46,875 nucleotides of DNA from CAZJOD01 sp964547525. Lineage in GTDB: Bacteria; Bacillota; Clostridia; JAAYHZ01. Location of the stretch: positions 1-46,875 of the forward strand of contig CAZJOD010000008.1 of assembly GCA_964547525.1 (NCBI GenBank), given 5' to 3'. Each line of letters begins with the position of its first letter. Positions within the stretch are counted from its first letter, which is position 1. The notes beneath the pieces were generated by a model that worked only from the letters and a program-made list of their open reading frames with translations, was not told the origin of the DNA and searched no databases. Shown here piece after piece: positions 6,563-15,187 of the stretch. The position numbers were made by a program, and so were the translations under genes.

Positions 6563-8095
6563 GTGGCCGGTAAAATGAAAAATATTTTAAATAGTTGCAA
6601 GAAATACTGGTCCGGTTTGGACAAGGATAAAAAAAGAAGGATTATATTACTTGTGATTTTAGTGGCTATATCTTCTGCTATAGCCGCCGCTTTTCTAAAT
6701 ATGACCGAATATGAAATTCTTTATATGGATATGGATTTAAAGGAATGCGGTGAAATAACCGATGTACTAAATTCATTGGGGATAGAATCAAAAGTTAGTG
6801 GCAATACCGTTATGGTTGATAAAAGACAAGCTGATAAAGCTAGAATGCAGCTGGCCATGCAAGGTTATCCGAAAACCGGTCTGAATTACGATCTGTACAA
6901 AAGTAGTGTAGGGCTTACAACAAGCAACAAAGACAGGAAAGTCATATTACAATATCAACTCCAGGAAAGGCTTGGAGCGGTAATCTCCACTTTATCCGGA
7001 ATAAAAGGTGCCATAGTGACCATAAGCATGCCTGACGAAGACATTTTCAGATTTAGAAACGAAACTGTGCCTGTTAGCGCATGTGTGGTTTTAGAACCTG
7101 AACGAGGTTTCGAACCGGAAACAGGTCAAATTAACGCAATAAAACAGTTAATGATTACAAGTATAGCCGGACTTACGGTTGAAAACCTAGCCGTTATCGA
7201 TACCAATTTAAGAGATCTTACATCAAGAGGAGGCTCCGGTTTCGACGGTGCGGCCTCCGATCGTATTTCAATGGAAAAAAACATAGAAGAAGAACTTCGT
7301 CAAAAGATACAGCATATGTTCGAACCTGTCTTTGGAATTAATAACATAAAAACTTCGGTTAAGGTTACCATGGACTTTGACCGAAAGAGTTCAGAGATTA
7401 TACAATATTCAACTCCCGGTAATGATGCCGGAATACCATACATGGTAGATGAGTTCAGGGAAAAAGTATCGGATTCCACTTCTACTCCGGGGCGTGAAGA
7501 AGAGAATAATTTTATTAACACCGATTCGTTCACAGAACGTGTTCAAAGTGTTATAAGCTACAGAGTCAATGAGTTAAGACAATCGGTCCAAGAAGCCGAA
7601 GGGCGAATAACCGACATATCGGTCTCTATCCTTATAAACAAAACAGATATGGATCCCGGTGCATTGGAGGATTTAAAAAGAATAGCCTCAGCTGCGGTGG
7701 GTGTGGATCCTTCTAAAATAGTATTGGGAGTTATGAATTTTACTGCGGCTGAAAGTCTGAAAGAACAATTCGACAATTTACCGGATCAAAGCATTGTTGA
7801 TAATAAATTGCTTTCTGAGAATACAATAGTAGCTCTATCTTTAGCGCTGTTGACATTTATATTCGCAGTATTGCTGCTTTTTACATTCAAACCTAAGAAA
7901 GTACCCCCGGTACAAAACCCTCGGGAAACTATTTTGGATGTAGAGGTTTCGGATGTGGAGCAATCGGCGGTATTGGATTTAATTAATAAAAATAGTAAAG
8001 AAAAAAGGATAGTTGAGGAGTTGGAAAAGCTAGTCACTGCAAATCCAAAAGAGATAGCCGCACTTTTATGTTACTGGATAGATAATCCGGAATAA
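6563..8095 (+). CDS. fliF: Flagellar MS-ring protein FliF
   Basis: Forms the membrane ring on which the rod, switch and export gate are built. The 510 residues contain a first membrane segment (about 24-44), a YscJ-like region with LYMDMDLKECGEITDVLNS and GYPKTGLNYDLYKSS, and a large periplasm-side FliF C region. A second membrane segment lies at about 418-440. The cytoplasmic tail (LCYWIDNPE) would bind FliG. The start is GTG with AAGGAG 8 nt upstream. It is the first gene of the large plus-strand operon. Confidence 0.96.
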   Translation: MAGKMKNILNSCKKYWSGLDKDKKRRIILLVILVAISSAIAAAFLNMTEYEILYMDMDLKECGEITDVLNSLGIESKVSGNTVMVDKRQADKARMQLAMQGYPKTGLNYDLYKSSVGLTTSNKDRKVILQYQLQERLGAVISTLSGIKGAIVTISMPDEDIFRFRNETVPVSACVVLEPERGFEPETGQINAIKQLMITSIAGLTVENLAVIDTNLRDLTSRGGSGFDGAASDRISMEKNIEEELRQKIQHMFEPVFGINNIKTSVKVTMDFDRKSSEIIQYSTPGNDAGIPYMVDEFREKVSDSTSTPGREEENNFINTDSFTERVQSVISYRVNELRQSVQEAEGRITDISVSILINKTDMDPGALEDLKRIASAAVGVDPSKIVLGVMNFTAAESLKEQFDNLPDQSIVDNKLLSENTIVALSLALLTFIFAVLLLFTFKPKKVPPVQNPRETILDVEVSDVEQSAVLDLINKNSKEKRIVEELEKLVTANPKEIAALLCYWIDNPE

Positions 8096-8158
8096 AAATG
8101 CCAAGCATTACCGTACATATTTACGATAAAAACACTTGTGATACCGGGAGGATTCAAA

Positions 8159-9172
8159 TTGGAAGCTCAAGACATTATAAGGGGAGAGGAAAAAGCCGCA
8201 GTTGTTTTAATATCTTTAGGCAAAAAAAATGCCGCCGAAATTATAAAACACATGTCGGATGAGCATATTCAAAAAGTTACATGGCAGATAGCAAAAAACA
8301 GTAAAATTCCCAATGAAAAAAGAAATGAAATTATTAACGAGTTTTACGAGGTCTGTCTGGCCCAAGGATATATATCCGCGGGAGGGATAGAGTACGCTAA
8401 GGATGTGTTGAACGAGGCTTTAGGTACACAGCGAAGTATAGAATTGATAAGTAAAATGTCCGGCCTCATGAAAGCAAAACCCTTCGGATTTCTAAAAAAT
8501 ATTGACTCTAACGAAGTTTTAAATTTTCTAAGGTATGAAAGAAATCAAACTATAGCGCTTATAATGTCATATATGGACAGTGAGCAATCTGCAAGCGTGC
8601 TGTCGTCTTTAGAACCGGAAAGACAGGTGGATATAGTAAGAAGGATCGCCCAAATGGACAAGCTGTCTCCGGATATAGTATCACAAGTGGAAGATGAAGT
8701 TAAAAAGAAGCTGGACGGATATTTTACAACCGCAGGATATACCGATACTATAGGTATCGATATTGTAGCGAGTATTATGACATCTGTGGACAGAAACACC
8801 GAAAAAACCATTTTTGACCGGCTCGAAAAAGAAAATTTAGAGATGGCCGATGAAATACGTAAAAAAATGTTCGTATTTGAAGATATCGTGGGCATGGATG
8901 ACAGATCGTTGCAAATCGTATTGACAAAAATCGAACAAAGTGAATTGGCTCTTGCTCTAAAAGCCGTTCCCGAAAATGTAAAAGATAAAGTACTGAAAAA
9001 CGTATCACTAAGAGCTAAAGAAGTTATATTGGAAGAAATGGATATTATGGGCAAGGTGAGGCTTGTTGACGTTCAGGAAAAACAGCAAAAAATCGTATCT
9101 TATGTGCTTGAAATGGAAAGAAAAGGCGAGATCGTTACAATGAAAGGTAAGGGGGAGCAATTCGTTGAGTAA
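8159..9172 (+). CDS. fliG: Flagellar motor switch protein FliG
   Basis: Rotor protein that receives torque from MotA and links FliF to FliM, about 337 residues. The N-terminal part has EKAAVVLISLGKKNAAEI. The middle part has ERQVDIVRRIAQMDKLSPD. The C-terminal torque helix region FVFEDIVGMDDRSLQIVL then SELALALKAV is well conserved. A GTG at 8138 is possible, but GGGAGG lies 8 nt before the TTG at 8159, giving the usual N-terminus. It overlaps fliH by 8 nt. Confidence 0.95.
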   Translation: MEAQDIIRGEEKAAVVLISLGKKNAAEIIKHMSDEHIQKVTWQIAKNSKIPNEKRNEIINEFYEVCLAQGYISAGGIEYAKDVLNEALGTQRSIELISKMSGLMKAKPFGFLKNIDSNEVLNFLRYERNQTIALIMSYMDSEQSASVLSSLEPERQVDIVRRIAQMDKLSPDIVSQVEDEVKKKLDGYFTTAGYTDTIGIDIVASIMTSVDRNTEKTIFDRLEKENLEMADEIRKKMFVFEDIVGMDDRSLQIVLTKIEQSELALALKAVPENVKDKVLKNVSLRAKEVILEEMDIMGKVRLVDVQEKQQKIVSYVLEMERKGEIVTMKGKGEQFVE

Positions 9173-9884
9173 TGTATATGAAATGAATGATGTAGTAATA
9201 AGCAATGTTAAAGTGAGGTTGTATACTCAGGACGTCTTACCGGAAAAAAGTGAACCTGTTATTCGGGATATAAACAAAGATATGAGATCGGCCGACGATA
9301 TATTGGATAAAGCTAAAAAGGAAGCCGGCTTATTGCTAGAAAAAGCAAAGCGTGAGGGATTTGAAAAAGGGCACTTGGAAGGCTATGAAAGAGGATATAG
9401 AGAAGGCTATGAAAAAGGCACCCAAAAAGGTACCGAAGATGCGAAAAAATGTATTAACGATGAGTTTTCGGCTGTTTTACGTGAAGCCCATGAAACGGTA
9501 AACGGCATTGACAATGAAAAAAGAAAAATTCTTGAAGAAACCAAAGGCGATATTTTAGACCTTGCGTTTTGCATGGCCGAGAAAATTCTTCAGTATGAAA
9601 TGGAAAACAATGATAATGTGATGGAAGGCATTTTCAATAAAGTAATTGATCAATACATACATGACAAAAGCGAGAAAATTTACACCGGTGCGTCAAATGA
9701 AAACATAATAAAAAGTTTTACCGATAAAAAAGATGAAAAAGATGCCGATATAGAGTTTATAAAATTAAACAATATGAAAAAGACCGACTTGTTCGTTCAG
9801 ACCGGTCGAGGGAATATAAATGCGGGTGTACAAGCTCAGTTAAAACGTATGAAAGCTTTATTGGCGGATATAAGGAATCGGTGA
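9165..9884 (+). CDS. fliH: Flagellar assembly protein FliH
   Basis: Regulator and stator of the export ATPase FliI. The 239-residue protein has the FliH hallmark near residues 60-90: a glycine-repeat helix (EGFEKGHLEGYERGYREGYE) rich in GxxxG spacing. The C-terminal domain is predicted to bind FliI. The TTG start overlaps the fliG stop and has AAGGGGGAG 7 nt upstream. In most Firmicutes fliI and fliJ come next. Here they are absent and lie at 35867-37629, so FliH is made from a different transcript than its partner ATPase. Confidence 0.9.
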   Translation: MSNVYEMNDVVISNVKVRLYTQDVLPEKSEPVIRDINKDMRSADDILDKAKKEAGLLLEKAKREGFEKGHLEGYERGYREGYEKGTQKGTEDAKKCINDEFSAVLREAHETVNGIDNEKRKILEETKGDILDLAFCMAEKILQYEMENNDNVMEGIFNKVIDQYIHDKSEKIYTGASNENIIKSFTDKKDEKDADIEFIKLNNMKKTDLFVQTGRGNINAGVQAQLKRMKALLADIRNR

Positions 9885-9888
9885 CAAA

Positions 9889-10548
9889 ATGCAAAAGGGC
9901 AATGTTAAAAAAGACGAAAAAAAAGAACCGGCTAAAGATCCTCTAAATGCCGTAATATTGGTGGGGTTTACCATGATAGGTTTTGTGCTGGCATTTTCGA
10001 TTTTTTTAATTACCGATACATTGGAGATTAAAACGTTTTTAAAACAAAGGATGATACAAGCTCTTTTAACCGACAAAATTAACGAGATCACATTGGAGAT
10101 TGAGGAAAAGTATAACGGAATGGTAACCCAAGCTTTTAATGAAGAAAGACAAAACATACAGGACGAGGCCGATAGTCTCCGGCAGATGAAGCTAACATTG
10201 GAACGGGAAAAGGAAGAACTGGATATACGAACAAAAAATATGTCGGATATGGAAAAACAATGGGAAGCAAAGCTTGAAACGGTAACTGCGAAGGAAAGGG
10301 AGCTCTTTGGAACGGCTCAAAACATAACCGAGTTAAGCAAAGTGTATGCAAAGATGGACCCGAAAAGAGCGGCGGAGATTTTAACTTCCATGAAAGATGA
10401 CGATTTGGCTGTGTTGATATTGTTTAGTATGAAAGAAACTGAAAGTGCCGCGGTTTTAGGGCAGATGAAAGACGAATATGCGGCTTTGATGACTGTAAAA
10501 AGAGTGAAAAACAGTGCGGACAACAACAATGCCGAAATAACCGAATAA
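9889..10548 (+). CDS. MotE/YlxF-like flagellar protein
   Basis: A 219-residue protein with one N-terminal membrane segment (about 22-43), a long charged coiled coil (about 65-145) and a C-terminal MgtE-N-like helical repeat (YAKMDPKRAAEILTSMKDD). This is the layout of the YlxF/MotE family found between fliJ and fliK in many Firmicutes and implicated in motor or export function. The exact role is unsettled. It starts 4 nt after fliH, with no fliI/fliJ between, and precedes fliK. Confidence 0.75.
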   Translation: MQKGNVKKDEKKEPAKDPLNAVILVGFTMIGFVLAFSIFLITDTLEIKTFLKQRMIQALLTDKINEITLEIEEKYNGMVTQAFNEERQNIQDEADSLRQMKLTLEREKEELDIRTKNMSDMEKQWEAKLETVTAKERELFGTAQNITELSKVYAKMDPKRAAEILTSMKDDDLAVLILFSMKETESAAVLGQMKDEYAALMTVKRVKNSADNNNAEITE

Positions 10549-10581
10549 AAAAATACCCGCATATGTAAACATGGGAAGGAG

Positions 10582-11907
10582 GTGAAAAAAATAGAAGATT
10601 TATTGCTATGTGACAAAGTTCAAAACAATCCGGTTCAAAAAGGTAAAAACCCGGAAAAAAGCTTTACGGATATTGACTTCGAAAAAATACTGGAGGAGAT
10701 ATCAATGGAATACGATACGACGGGCTCAAGTACTAAGGGTGAAAAGACAAGTAAACCGGAAGGCTTCATGTTTTTTGATAACAAACCTGTATATACCCGT
10801 ATGCATGAAGAAACTGAAAGGCAAAGTGTTAAAAACAGTGGTTTAACCGAAGAATCTACGGTACATATATATCAAGGGGTTCTACCGTTTGTTCCGGTAA
10901 TTACCGATGATCTCTTAATCGAAAATGATGTAAAAGTATCGTCTGTGTCGTCACCAAAGCTTATATCGGAAAAGATTATACGGGAAGAATTCTTTGATGC
11001 ACCTGAAAAAACCGATTTTACAAGTCTAAAACTTCCGGAACCTAATTACGAAAGACCTGAAAAGCTTCATTTTGCAGAATCTTACGGCTTATTAAAGGAG
11101 AAAAACAAAGACACCTTTATACTTACAAGTAAAACCCCGGTACAAGTCGCAGCTCTTGCAGAACGTAAAACCGACGTAAATATTAAAGATCAAAATATCG
11201 GCAAAACGGAACATTTCGACATGAACAATTTAGAAACACCTGATATAACCGATAAAACAATGTTCATCGACCAAAAAGAAGCTTTAGGTTCGTCGGAAAG
11301 CATACCAAAATCACGTTTGCCCGATGCAAAGTATATCGTTACAAGGATAAAAACATCCGAAACAAATATGTCGGATGTTGGAAACAAACCACCGGCTTTA
11401 ATGGAAGATAAATCGGTATTTGAAGTGAATAACCAAAAAACGCCTTTGAATAAAATATCAATCATAGAACAGGTAAGCATGGCGAGTGAACGGTTATCCT
11501 TCACAACAGGATTAAAGGATACTGTGGTTGTCAGATTAAAGCCTGAGAATTTAGGAAGCATCGTAATTCGGGTTGAAAAAACTGAAAAGGGCTGTATTGC
11601 AGCCATATACACCCAAAAGCAAGAAGTGGGAAAGCTGTTAAAAGAGTCTGTAAGTGAAATTACAGCCATATTGACCGACAAAGCCGGAAGACTTGAAAGG
11701 TTTACGGTGGAGCCGCTACAAGAGCACGGACATGGATACGGAAGATTTGACACCGACTCCGGAGGAAACGGCGGTTTCCGTGGGGATAACGGTGATAGAA
11801 AGCAAAACGTTTTATATGTACCGGAGCAGGCCAAAGAAATTGAAAAAACCGGACCTGCAAAAATCCGTAATGTTTCAAACGGTTCGACGCTTTCGGTTTA
11901 TATATAA
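10582..11907 (+). CDS. fliK: Flagellar hook-length control protein FliK
   Basis: Secreted ruler that sets hook length and switches export specificity through FlhB. The N-terminal two thirds are low-complexity and poorly conserved, as usual for FliK. The C-terminal flg_hook domain (about 300-390) shows VVVRLKPENLGSIVIRVEK and a following helix with TDKAGRLERFTVE. The 441-residue length is normal. The start is uncertain. The GTG at 10582 overlaps the AGGAGG ribosome-binding site itself, while an in-frame ATA at 10591 lies 8 nt after GGAGG; initiation at AUA would give 438 residues. No conventional start at good spacing exists. Confidence 0.88.
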   Translation: MKKIEDLLLCDKVQNNPVQKGKNPEKSFTDIDFEKILEEISMEYDTTGSSTKGEKTSKPEGFMFFDNKPVYTRMHEETERQSVKNSGLTEESTVHIYQGVLPFVPVITDDLLIENDVKVSSVSSPKLISEKIIREEFFDAPEKTDFTSLKLPEPNYERPEKLHFAESYGLLKEKNKDTFILTSKTPVQVAALAERKTDVNIKDQNIGKTEHFDMNNLETPDITDKTMFIDQKEALGSSESIPKSRLPDAKYIVTRIKTSETNMSDVGNKPPALMEDKSVFEVNNQKTPLNKISIIEQVSMASERLSFTTGLKDTVVVRLKPENLGSIVIRVEKTEKGCIAAIYTQKQEVGKLLKESVSEITAILTDKAGRLERFTVEPLQEHGHGYGRFDTDSGGNGGFRGDNGDRKQNVLYVPEQAKEIEKTGPAKIRNVSNGSTLSVYI

Positions 11908-11916
11908 AAATAGGCG

Positions 11917-11994
11917 ATGGAACGAGCACTAGCTGCGAGTAACGAGCCAAAAATTGAGGCGTTCGACACGCCGAAATTTTTAAAGAACAAGTAA
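11917..11994 (+). other. 25-codon open frame containing a hairpin
   Basis: Between fliK and flgD, ATG at 11917 opens 25 codons (MERALAASNEPKIEAFDTPK, then FLKNK) ending at TAA. The ribosome-binding site is weak (AGGCG). The same DNA holds a stem AAAAATTGAGGCGT (11949-11962) / ACGCCGAAATTTTT (11968-11981) with 12 of 14 pairs and a T-run within the arm. It could be a small gene, an inserted repeat or a partial terminator. I do not recognise a function. Confidence 0.35.
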
Positions 11995-12028
11995 CCAAAA
12001 TTTTTAAGTATTAAATAGGAGGTTCAAA

Positions 12029-12406
12029 ATGAATGTTTCACAAGTAAACCCCGAATCAAGTTCATATATCAACAAAAAGGGCAACGAATTGGACAAGGAT
12101 GCGTTTTTAAAGATACTTGTGGCACAACTAAAAAATCAAGATCCCTTGTCACCCCTTGAAGACAAGGATTTTATCGCACAAGTGGCACAGTTTTCGATGT
12201 TAGAGGAAATAAGAAACCTAAGCACCGGGTTTGACAAAATGAATGCATTAAACTATGTAGGAAAGTTTGTCATAGCTCCGTACGGAGATTTATCGGTGCA
12301 AGGGAAGGTGGATGCAGTATCGTTATCGGGTAAAAACGTATATTTACATATCGGTGAATATAGTATTAAAGCCGAGGATGTAACGGGAGTGATCTATGAA
12401 AATTAA
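12029..12406 (+). CDS. flgD: Flagellar hook cap assembly protein FlgD
   Basis: Scaffold that caps the growing hook and lets FlgE polymerise. The 125-residue protein has the conserved FlgD N-terminal domain: DKDAFLKILVAQLKNQDPLS followed by PLEDKDFIAQVAQFSMLEEI. The C-terminal part is short (about 45 residues, a small beta region). FlgD proteins with Ig/Tudor domains are about 220 residues or more, so this is the compact Firmicutes form. The start is ATG with TAGGAGG 7 nt upstream. It overlaps the next gene by 11 nt. Confidence 0.93.
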   Translation: MNVSQVNPESSSYINKKGNELDKDAFLKILVAQLKNQDPLSPLEDKDFIAQVAQFSMLEEIRNLSTGFDKMNALNYVGKFVIAPYGDLSVQGKVDAVSLSGKNVYLHIGEYSIKAEDVTGVIYEN

Positions 12407-12767
12407 CGGTATAGGAAATGTCACCGGTATCAACGGACCGGATAAAAAAGACACCTTGAAAAAACCCGGTATCAATACGGGATTTAATGAATTGTTAAAT
12501 AACAAACTAAAACCCGGTGTCGTTTTTTCAAAGCATGCAAGTCAAAGAATTGCCGAAAGAAATGTGAATTTAACCGACAAAATGCTTGATAAAATATCCG
12601 ATGCCATAGATTTAGCCGATGCGAAGGGGATAAAAAACTCCCTCCTTATATCCGACGATTTGGTATTCATAGTTAATGTTAAGACCAGAACCGTGGTTAC
12701 CGCGGTTGATAAAGAAAGTATGAAAGACAAAGTGTTCACAAATGTGGACGGAGCCGTGAGCATATAG
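12396..12767 (+). CDS. Flagellar operon protein (TIGR02530-like)
   Basis: A 123-residue protein matching the family usually found between flgD and flgE in Firmicutes. The signature FSKHASQRIAERNVNLTD and the C-terminal LVFIVNVKTRTVVTAVDKES are visible. There is no membrane segment or signal peptide. The family is known as a conserved flagellar-operon protein. Its biochemical role is not established as far as I know; a hook-assembly role is inferred from position. It overlaps flgD and is followed by a 72-nt gap with a small GC-rich hairpin (12794-12814) before flgE. Confidence 0.8.
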   Translation: MKINGIGNVTGINGPDKKDTLKKPGINTGFNELLNNKLKPGVVFSKHASQRIAERNVNLTDKMLDKISDAIDLADAKGIKNSLLISDDLVFIVNVKTRTVVTAVDKESMKDKVFTNVDGAVSI

Positions 12768-12839
12768 CCGGACCTTTATTTTGGAAGCTATCGAACCCGA
12801 CCGACTGCCGGGTTTGTCACGGTTAAGAAAGGAGATCAT

Positions 12840-14117
12840 ATGTTAAGTTCTATGTACGCCGGAGTATCCGGATTAAAGGTTCATCAAACAAAGCTTGATG
12901 TTATAGGTAATAATATAGCAAACGTAAACACCGTAGCTTATAAGCAATCGGTCATATCTTTCAAAGAAGTGTTCAGCCGGACTTTAGCCGGCGCACAAGC
13001 CCCGGCCGAAGGCGGGTTAGGAGGGGTAAGCCCTTCACAGGTAGGTTTAGGAACTGGTATAGGCGGTATCACAACCATACATACCAGAGGAAGCATTCAA
13101 CCTACCGGAAACCCGTATGATCTGGCCATTGAAGGAGCCGGATATTTTGTGGTAAGCGACGGAATCGGTTATAAATATACAAGAGCGGGTAATTTTACGG
13201 TGGACACCCACGGGAACCTGGTTGCATCCGGTGGAGAAAAAGTTTTAGGCTGGAACAAAAGACCCGGAGAAGAGGTACATGCGGGAAGACCGTTGGAGCC
13301 CATTAATTTAAGCAATCTGTTTATTCCCGCTAAAGCCACCGACAAAATAGTATTTGAAGGTAATCTGGACAGCAGGATTGAGCCCTATGAACCGGCTAAC
13401 CCTGTAACCGGAGAACCTGAAAAAAATGTAGTGGAATATAACATGACAATATACGATTCTTTGGGCGATTCACATACACTCTTATTTAAATTTAAAAAGA
13501 GCGCACCCGGTACATTCTCTTACAGTGTATCCTCTTTAGAACCCGGAATGAATATATTGCAAGGAGCCGAAGGCGGCAGCATAATATTTGATAATGAAGG
13601 ACGAATTCATAGCAAAAACATACCGGGTTTGAGTATTTCATTTACAACGGGAGCTGCAAATATAAATATCACGCCCGCCGATTTGGTGTTCGACCAAAAC
13701 AAATTTACTCAGTTTTCCAATGAGGTAGGTTTATTCGGAATACAAAACGGGTATGAACCCGGAACCTTAGACAGTATCGGTATCGACAGAGAAGGCAAAG
13801 TCATGGGTAAATTTACAAACGGAAGATCCGATCACATAGGAACCATTGCATTGGCTACATTTACAAATCCGTCCGGCTTGGAAAAAGTGGGTAACAGCTT
13901 ATTCGGAGTTACCTGGAATTCCGGGGACGCGGTTATAGGAATGGCAGGAGGTGCAGGCAAAGGAATAATCGCATCCAATGCTTTGGAGATGTCCAATGTG
14001 GACCTATCCAAAGAATTTACCGAAATGATTGTAGCACAAAGAGGTTTTCAAGCAAACTCTAAGATATTGACCACAGCCGATGAAATATTACAAGAGTTGG
14101 TGAATCTGAAACGATAA
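12840..14117 (+). CDS. flgE: Flagellar hook protein FlgE
   Basis: Structural subunit of the hook, the flexible joint outside the cell. The 425 residues contain the N-terminal axial motif (MLSSMYAGVSGLKVHQTKLD, then VIGNNIANVNTVAYKQS). A central FlgE D2-like region contains YDSLGDSHTLLFKFKK. The C-terminal axial helix is NALEMSNVDLSKEFTEMIVA, then QRGFQANSKILTTADEI. The ATG has AAGGAG upstream. The length is that of a simple hook subunit without large insertions. The next gene, flbD, lies 102 nt downstream. Confidence 0.96.
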   Translation: MLSSMYAGVSGLKVHQTKLDVIGNNIANVNTVAYKQSVISFKEVFSRTLAGAQAPAEGGLGGVSPSQVGLGTGIGGITTIHTRGSIQPTGNPYDLAIEGAGYFVVSDGIGYKYTRAGNFTVDTHGNLVASGGEKVLGWNKRPGEEVHAGRPLEPINLSNLFIPAKATDKIVFEGNLDSRIEPYEPANPVTGEPEKNVVEYNMTIYDSLGDSHTLLFKFKKSAPGTFSYSVSSLEPGMNILQGAEGGSIIFDNEGRIHSKNIPGLSISFTTGAANINITPADLVFDQNKFTQFSNEVGLFGIQNGYEPGTLDSIGIDREGKVMGKFTNGRSDHIGTIALATFTNPSGLEKVGNSLFGVTWNSGDAVIGMAGGAGKGIIASNALEMSNVDLSKEFTEMIVAQRGFQANSKILTTADEILQELVNLKR

Positions 14118-14219
14118 TTAATTTAAATATAAATGTGATTCTATTGCATTTACAATATTTGCAGCAAAGTAAACTCTATAGGGTAAAAAAGATACTGATA
14201 AATTTAAAAGGGGAATGTT

Positions 14220-14423
14220 TTGATTAAGCTTACAAGAATGGACCGGCGGGAAATCATAATAAATAGTGACATAATCGAATCGGTGGAACAAGTTCCTCAC
14301 ACCGTTATTAAAACTGTTCACGGCAATAAGTATGTGGTCTGTGAAAGTGCCGAAGATATAGTTTCAAAGGTTATAGAGTACAAGCAAAAAATTGCTTTTA
14401 AAAACTGTTCGGAGGAGATGTAG
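14220..14423 (+). CDS. flbD: Flagellar protein FlbD (SwrD-like)
   Basis: A 67-residue protein with the conserved FlbD core: MIKLTRMDRREIIINSDIIE, then TVIKTVHGNKYVVCESAEDI. In Bacillus the orthologue SwrD is reported to raise motor torque; the position directly before motA/motB agrees with a motor role. It starts at TTG with AAAAGGGG about 8 nt upstream. The stop lies 3 nt before motA. There is no membrane segment. Confidence 0.88.
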   Translation: MIKLTRMDRREIIINSDIIESVEQVPHTVIKTVHGNKYVVCESAEDIVSKVIEYKQKIAFKNCSEEM

Positions 14424-14426
14424 TGT

Positions 14427-15185
14427 ATGGATATGGCGACAATATCGGGTATTATATCGGTTTTTTTGTTAATTGGCATATCCATATTTACAAAAGGTAA
14501 GCTCAGTGAATTTATTGATTTCTCGTCGGTCCTTATTGTTTTGGGAGGCTCCTTCGGAGCGCTTGTGGTAAGCTACCCTTTTAAAAAGCTAAAAGAAGTT
14601 TTCGGTATCGTGAAAAAAGCCTTTAAAGGAGAGAATTTTGATGTATTACAAACAATTGAAAAATTCGAAGAGATATCCTACATAGCAAGAAAAGAAGGAC
14701 TTTTAGCTTTGGAGAATTCTTTGGAGGATGTGGAGGACGAGTTTTTAAAAAAAGGAATAATGCTCCTTATAGACGGAACAAACCCCGAAATGATAAAAAA
14801 AATTCTTACCCTTGAGATTGAAAATATGCAGGACAGGCACTTGGAGGGTGAAAACGTTTTAAGAAATTTAGGCAAATACGCACCGGCATTCGGTATGATA
14901 GGAACTTTAATAGGATTGATAATTATGCTTAAAAATTTAGAGGATACCGCAAGTTTGGGACCTTCCATGAGTGTGGCGTTAATTACCACCTTTTACGGAG
15001 TGCTTTTGGCAAACGGTGTATTCATACCCATGGCCGACAAGCTAAAGTTTTATAGCGACAGGGAAACGGTTTACAAAAGCATTGTCATAGAAGGGATAAT
15101 ATCGGTTATAGAGGGCGATTCCCACCATATGATAAGAGAAAAATTAAAGACATTTATAGGCCAAAAAGAAAGGATAGAAAGGTAA
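14427..15185 (+). CDS. motA: Flagellar motor stator protein MotA
   Basis: Ion-channel subunit of the stator, 252 residues, four membrane segments (about 3-24, 30-50, 147-170, 180-202). The conserved membrane 3-4 region is APAFGMIGTLIGLIIMLKNL, then SVALITTFYGVLLANGVFIP. The large cytoplasmic loop between segments 2 and 3 carries charged residues that contact FliG. It is followed after 2 nt by motB. Whether protons or sodium drive it cannot be decided here. Confidence 0.94.
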   Translation: MDMATISGIISVFLLIGISIFTKGKLSEFIDFSSVLIVLGGSFGALVVSYPFKKLKEVFGIVKKAFKGENFDVLQTIEKFEEISYIARKEGLLALENSLEDVEDEFLKKGIMLLIDGTNPEMIKKILTLEIENMQDRHLEGENVLRNLGKYAPAFGMIGTLIGLIIMLKNLEDTASLGPSMSVALITTFYGVLLANGVFIPMADKLKFYSDRETVYKSIVIEGIISVIEGDSHHMIREKLKTFIGQKERIER

Positions 15186-15187
15186 AG

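Noticed and set aside
8545..9054. Long open frame on the minus strand inside fliG (169 codons)
   Set aside because: It is antisense to a well-conserved FliG region, has Ser/Ile/Leu-rich composition typical of a shadow frame and no family resemblance.
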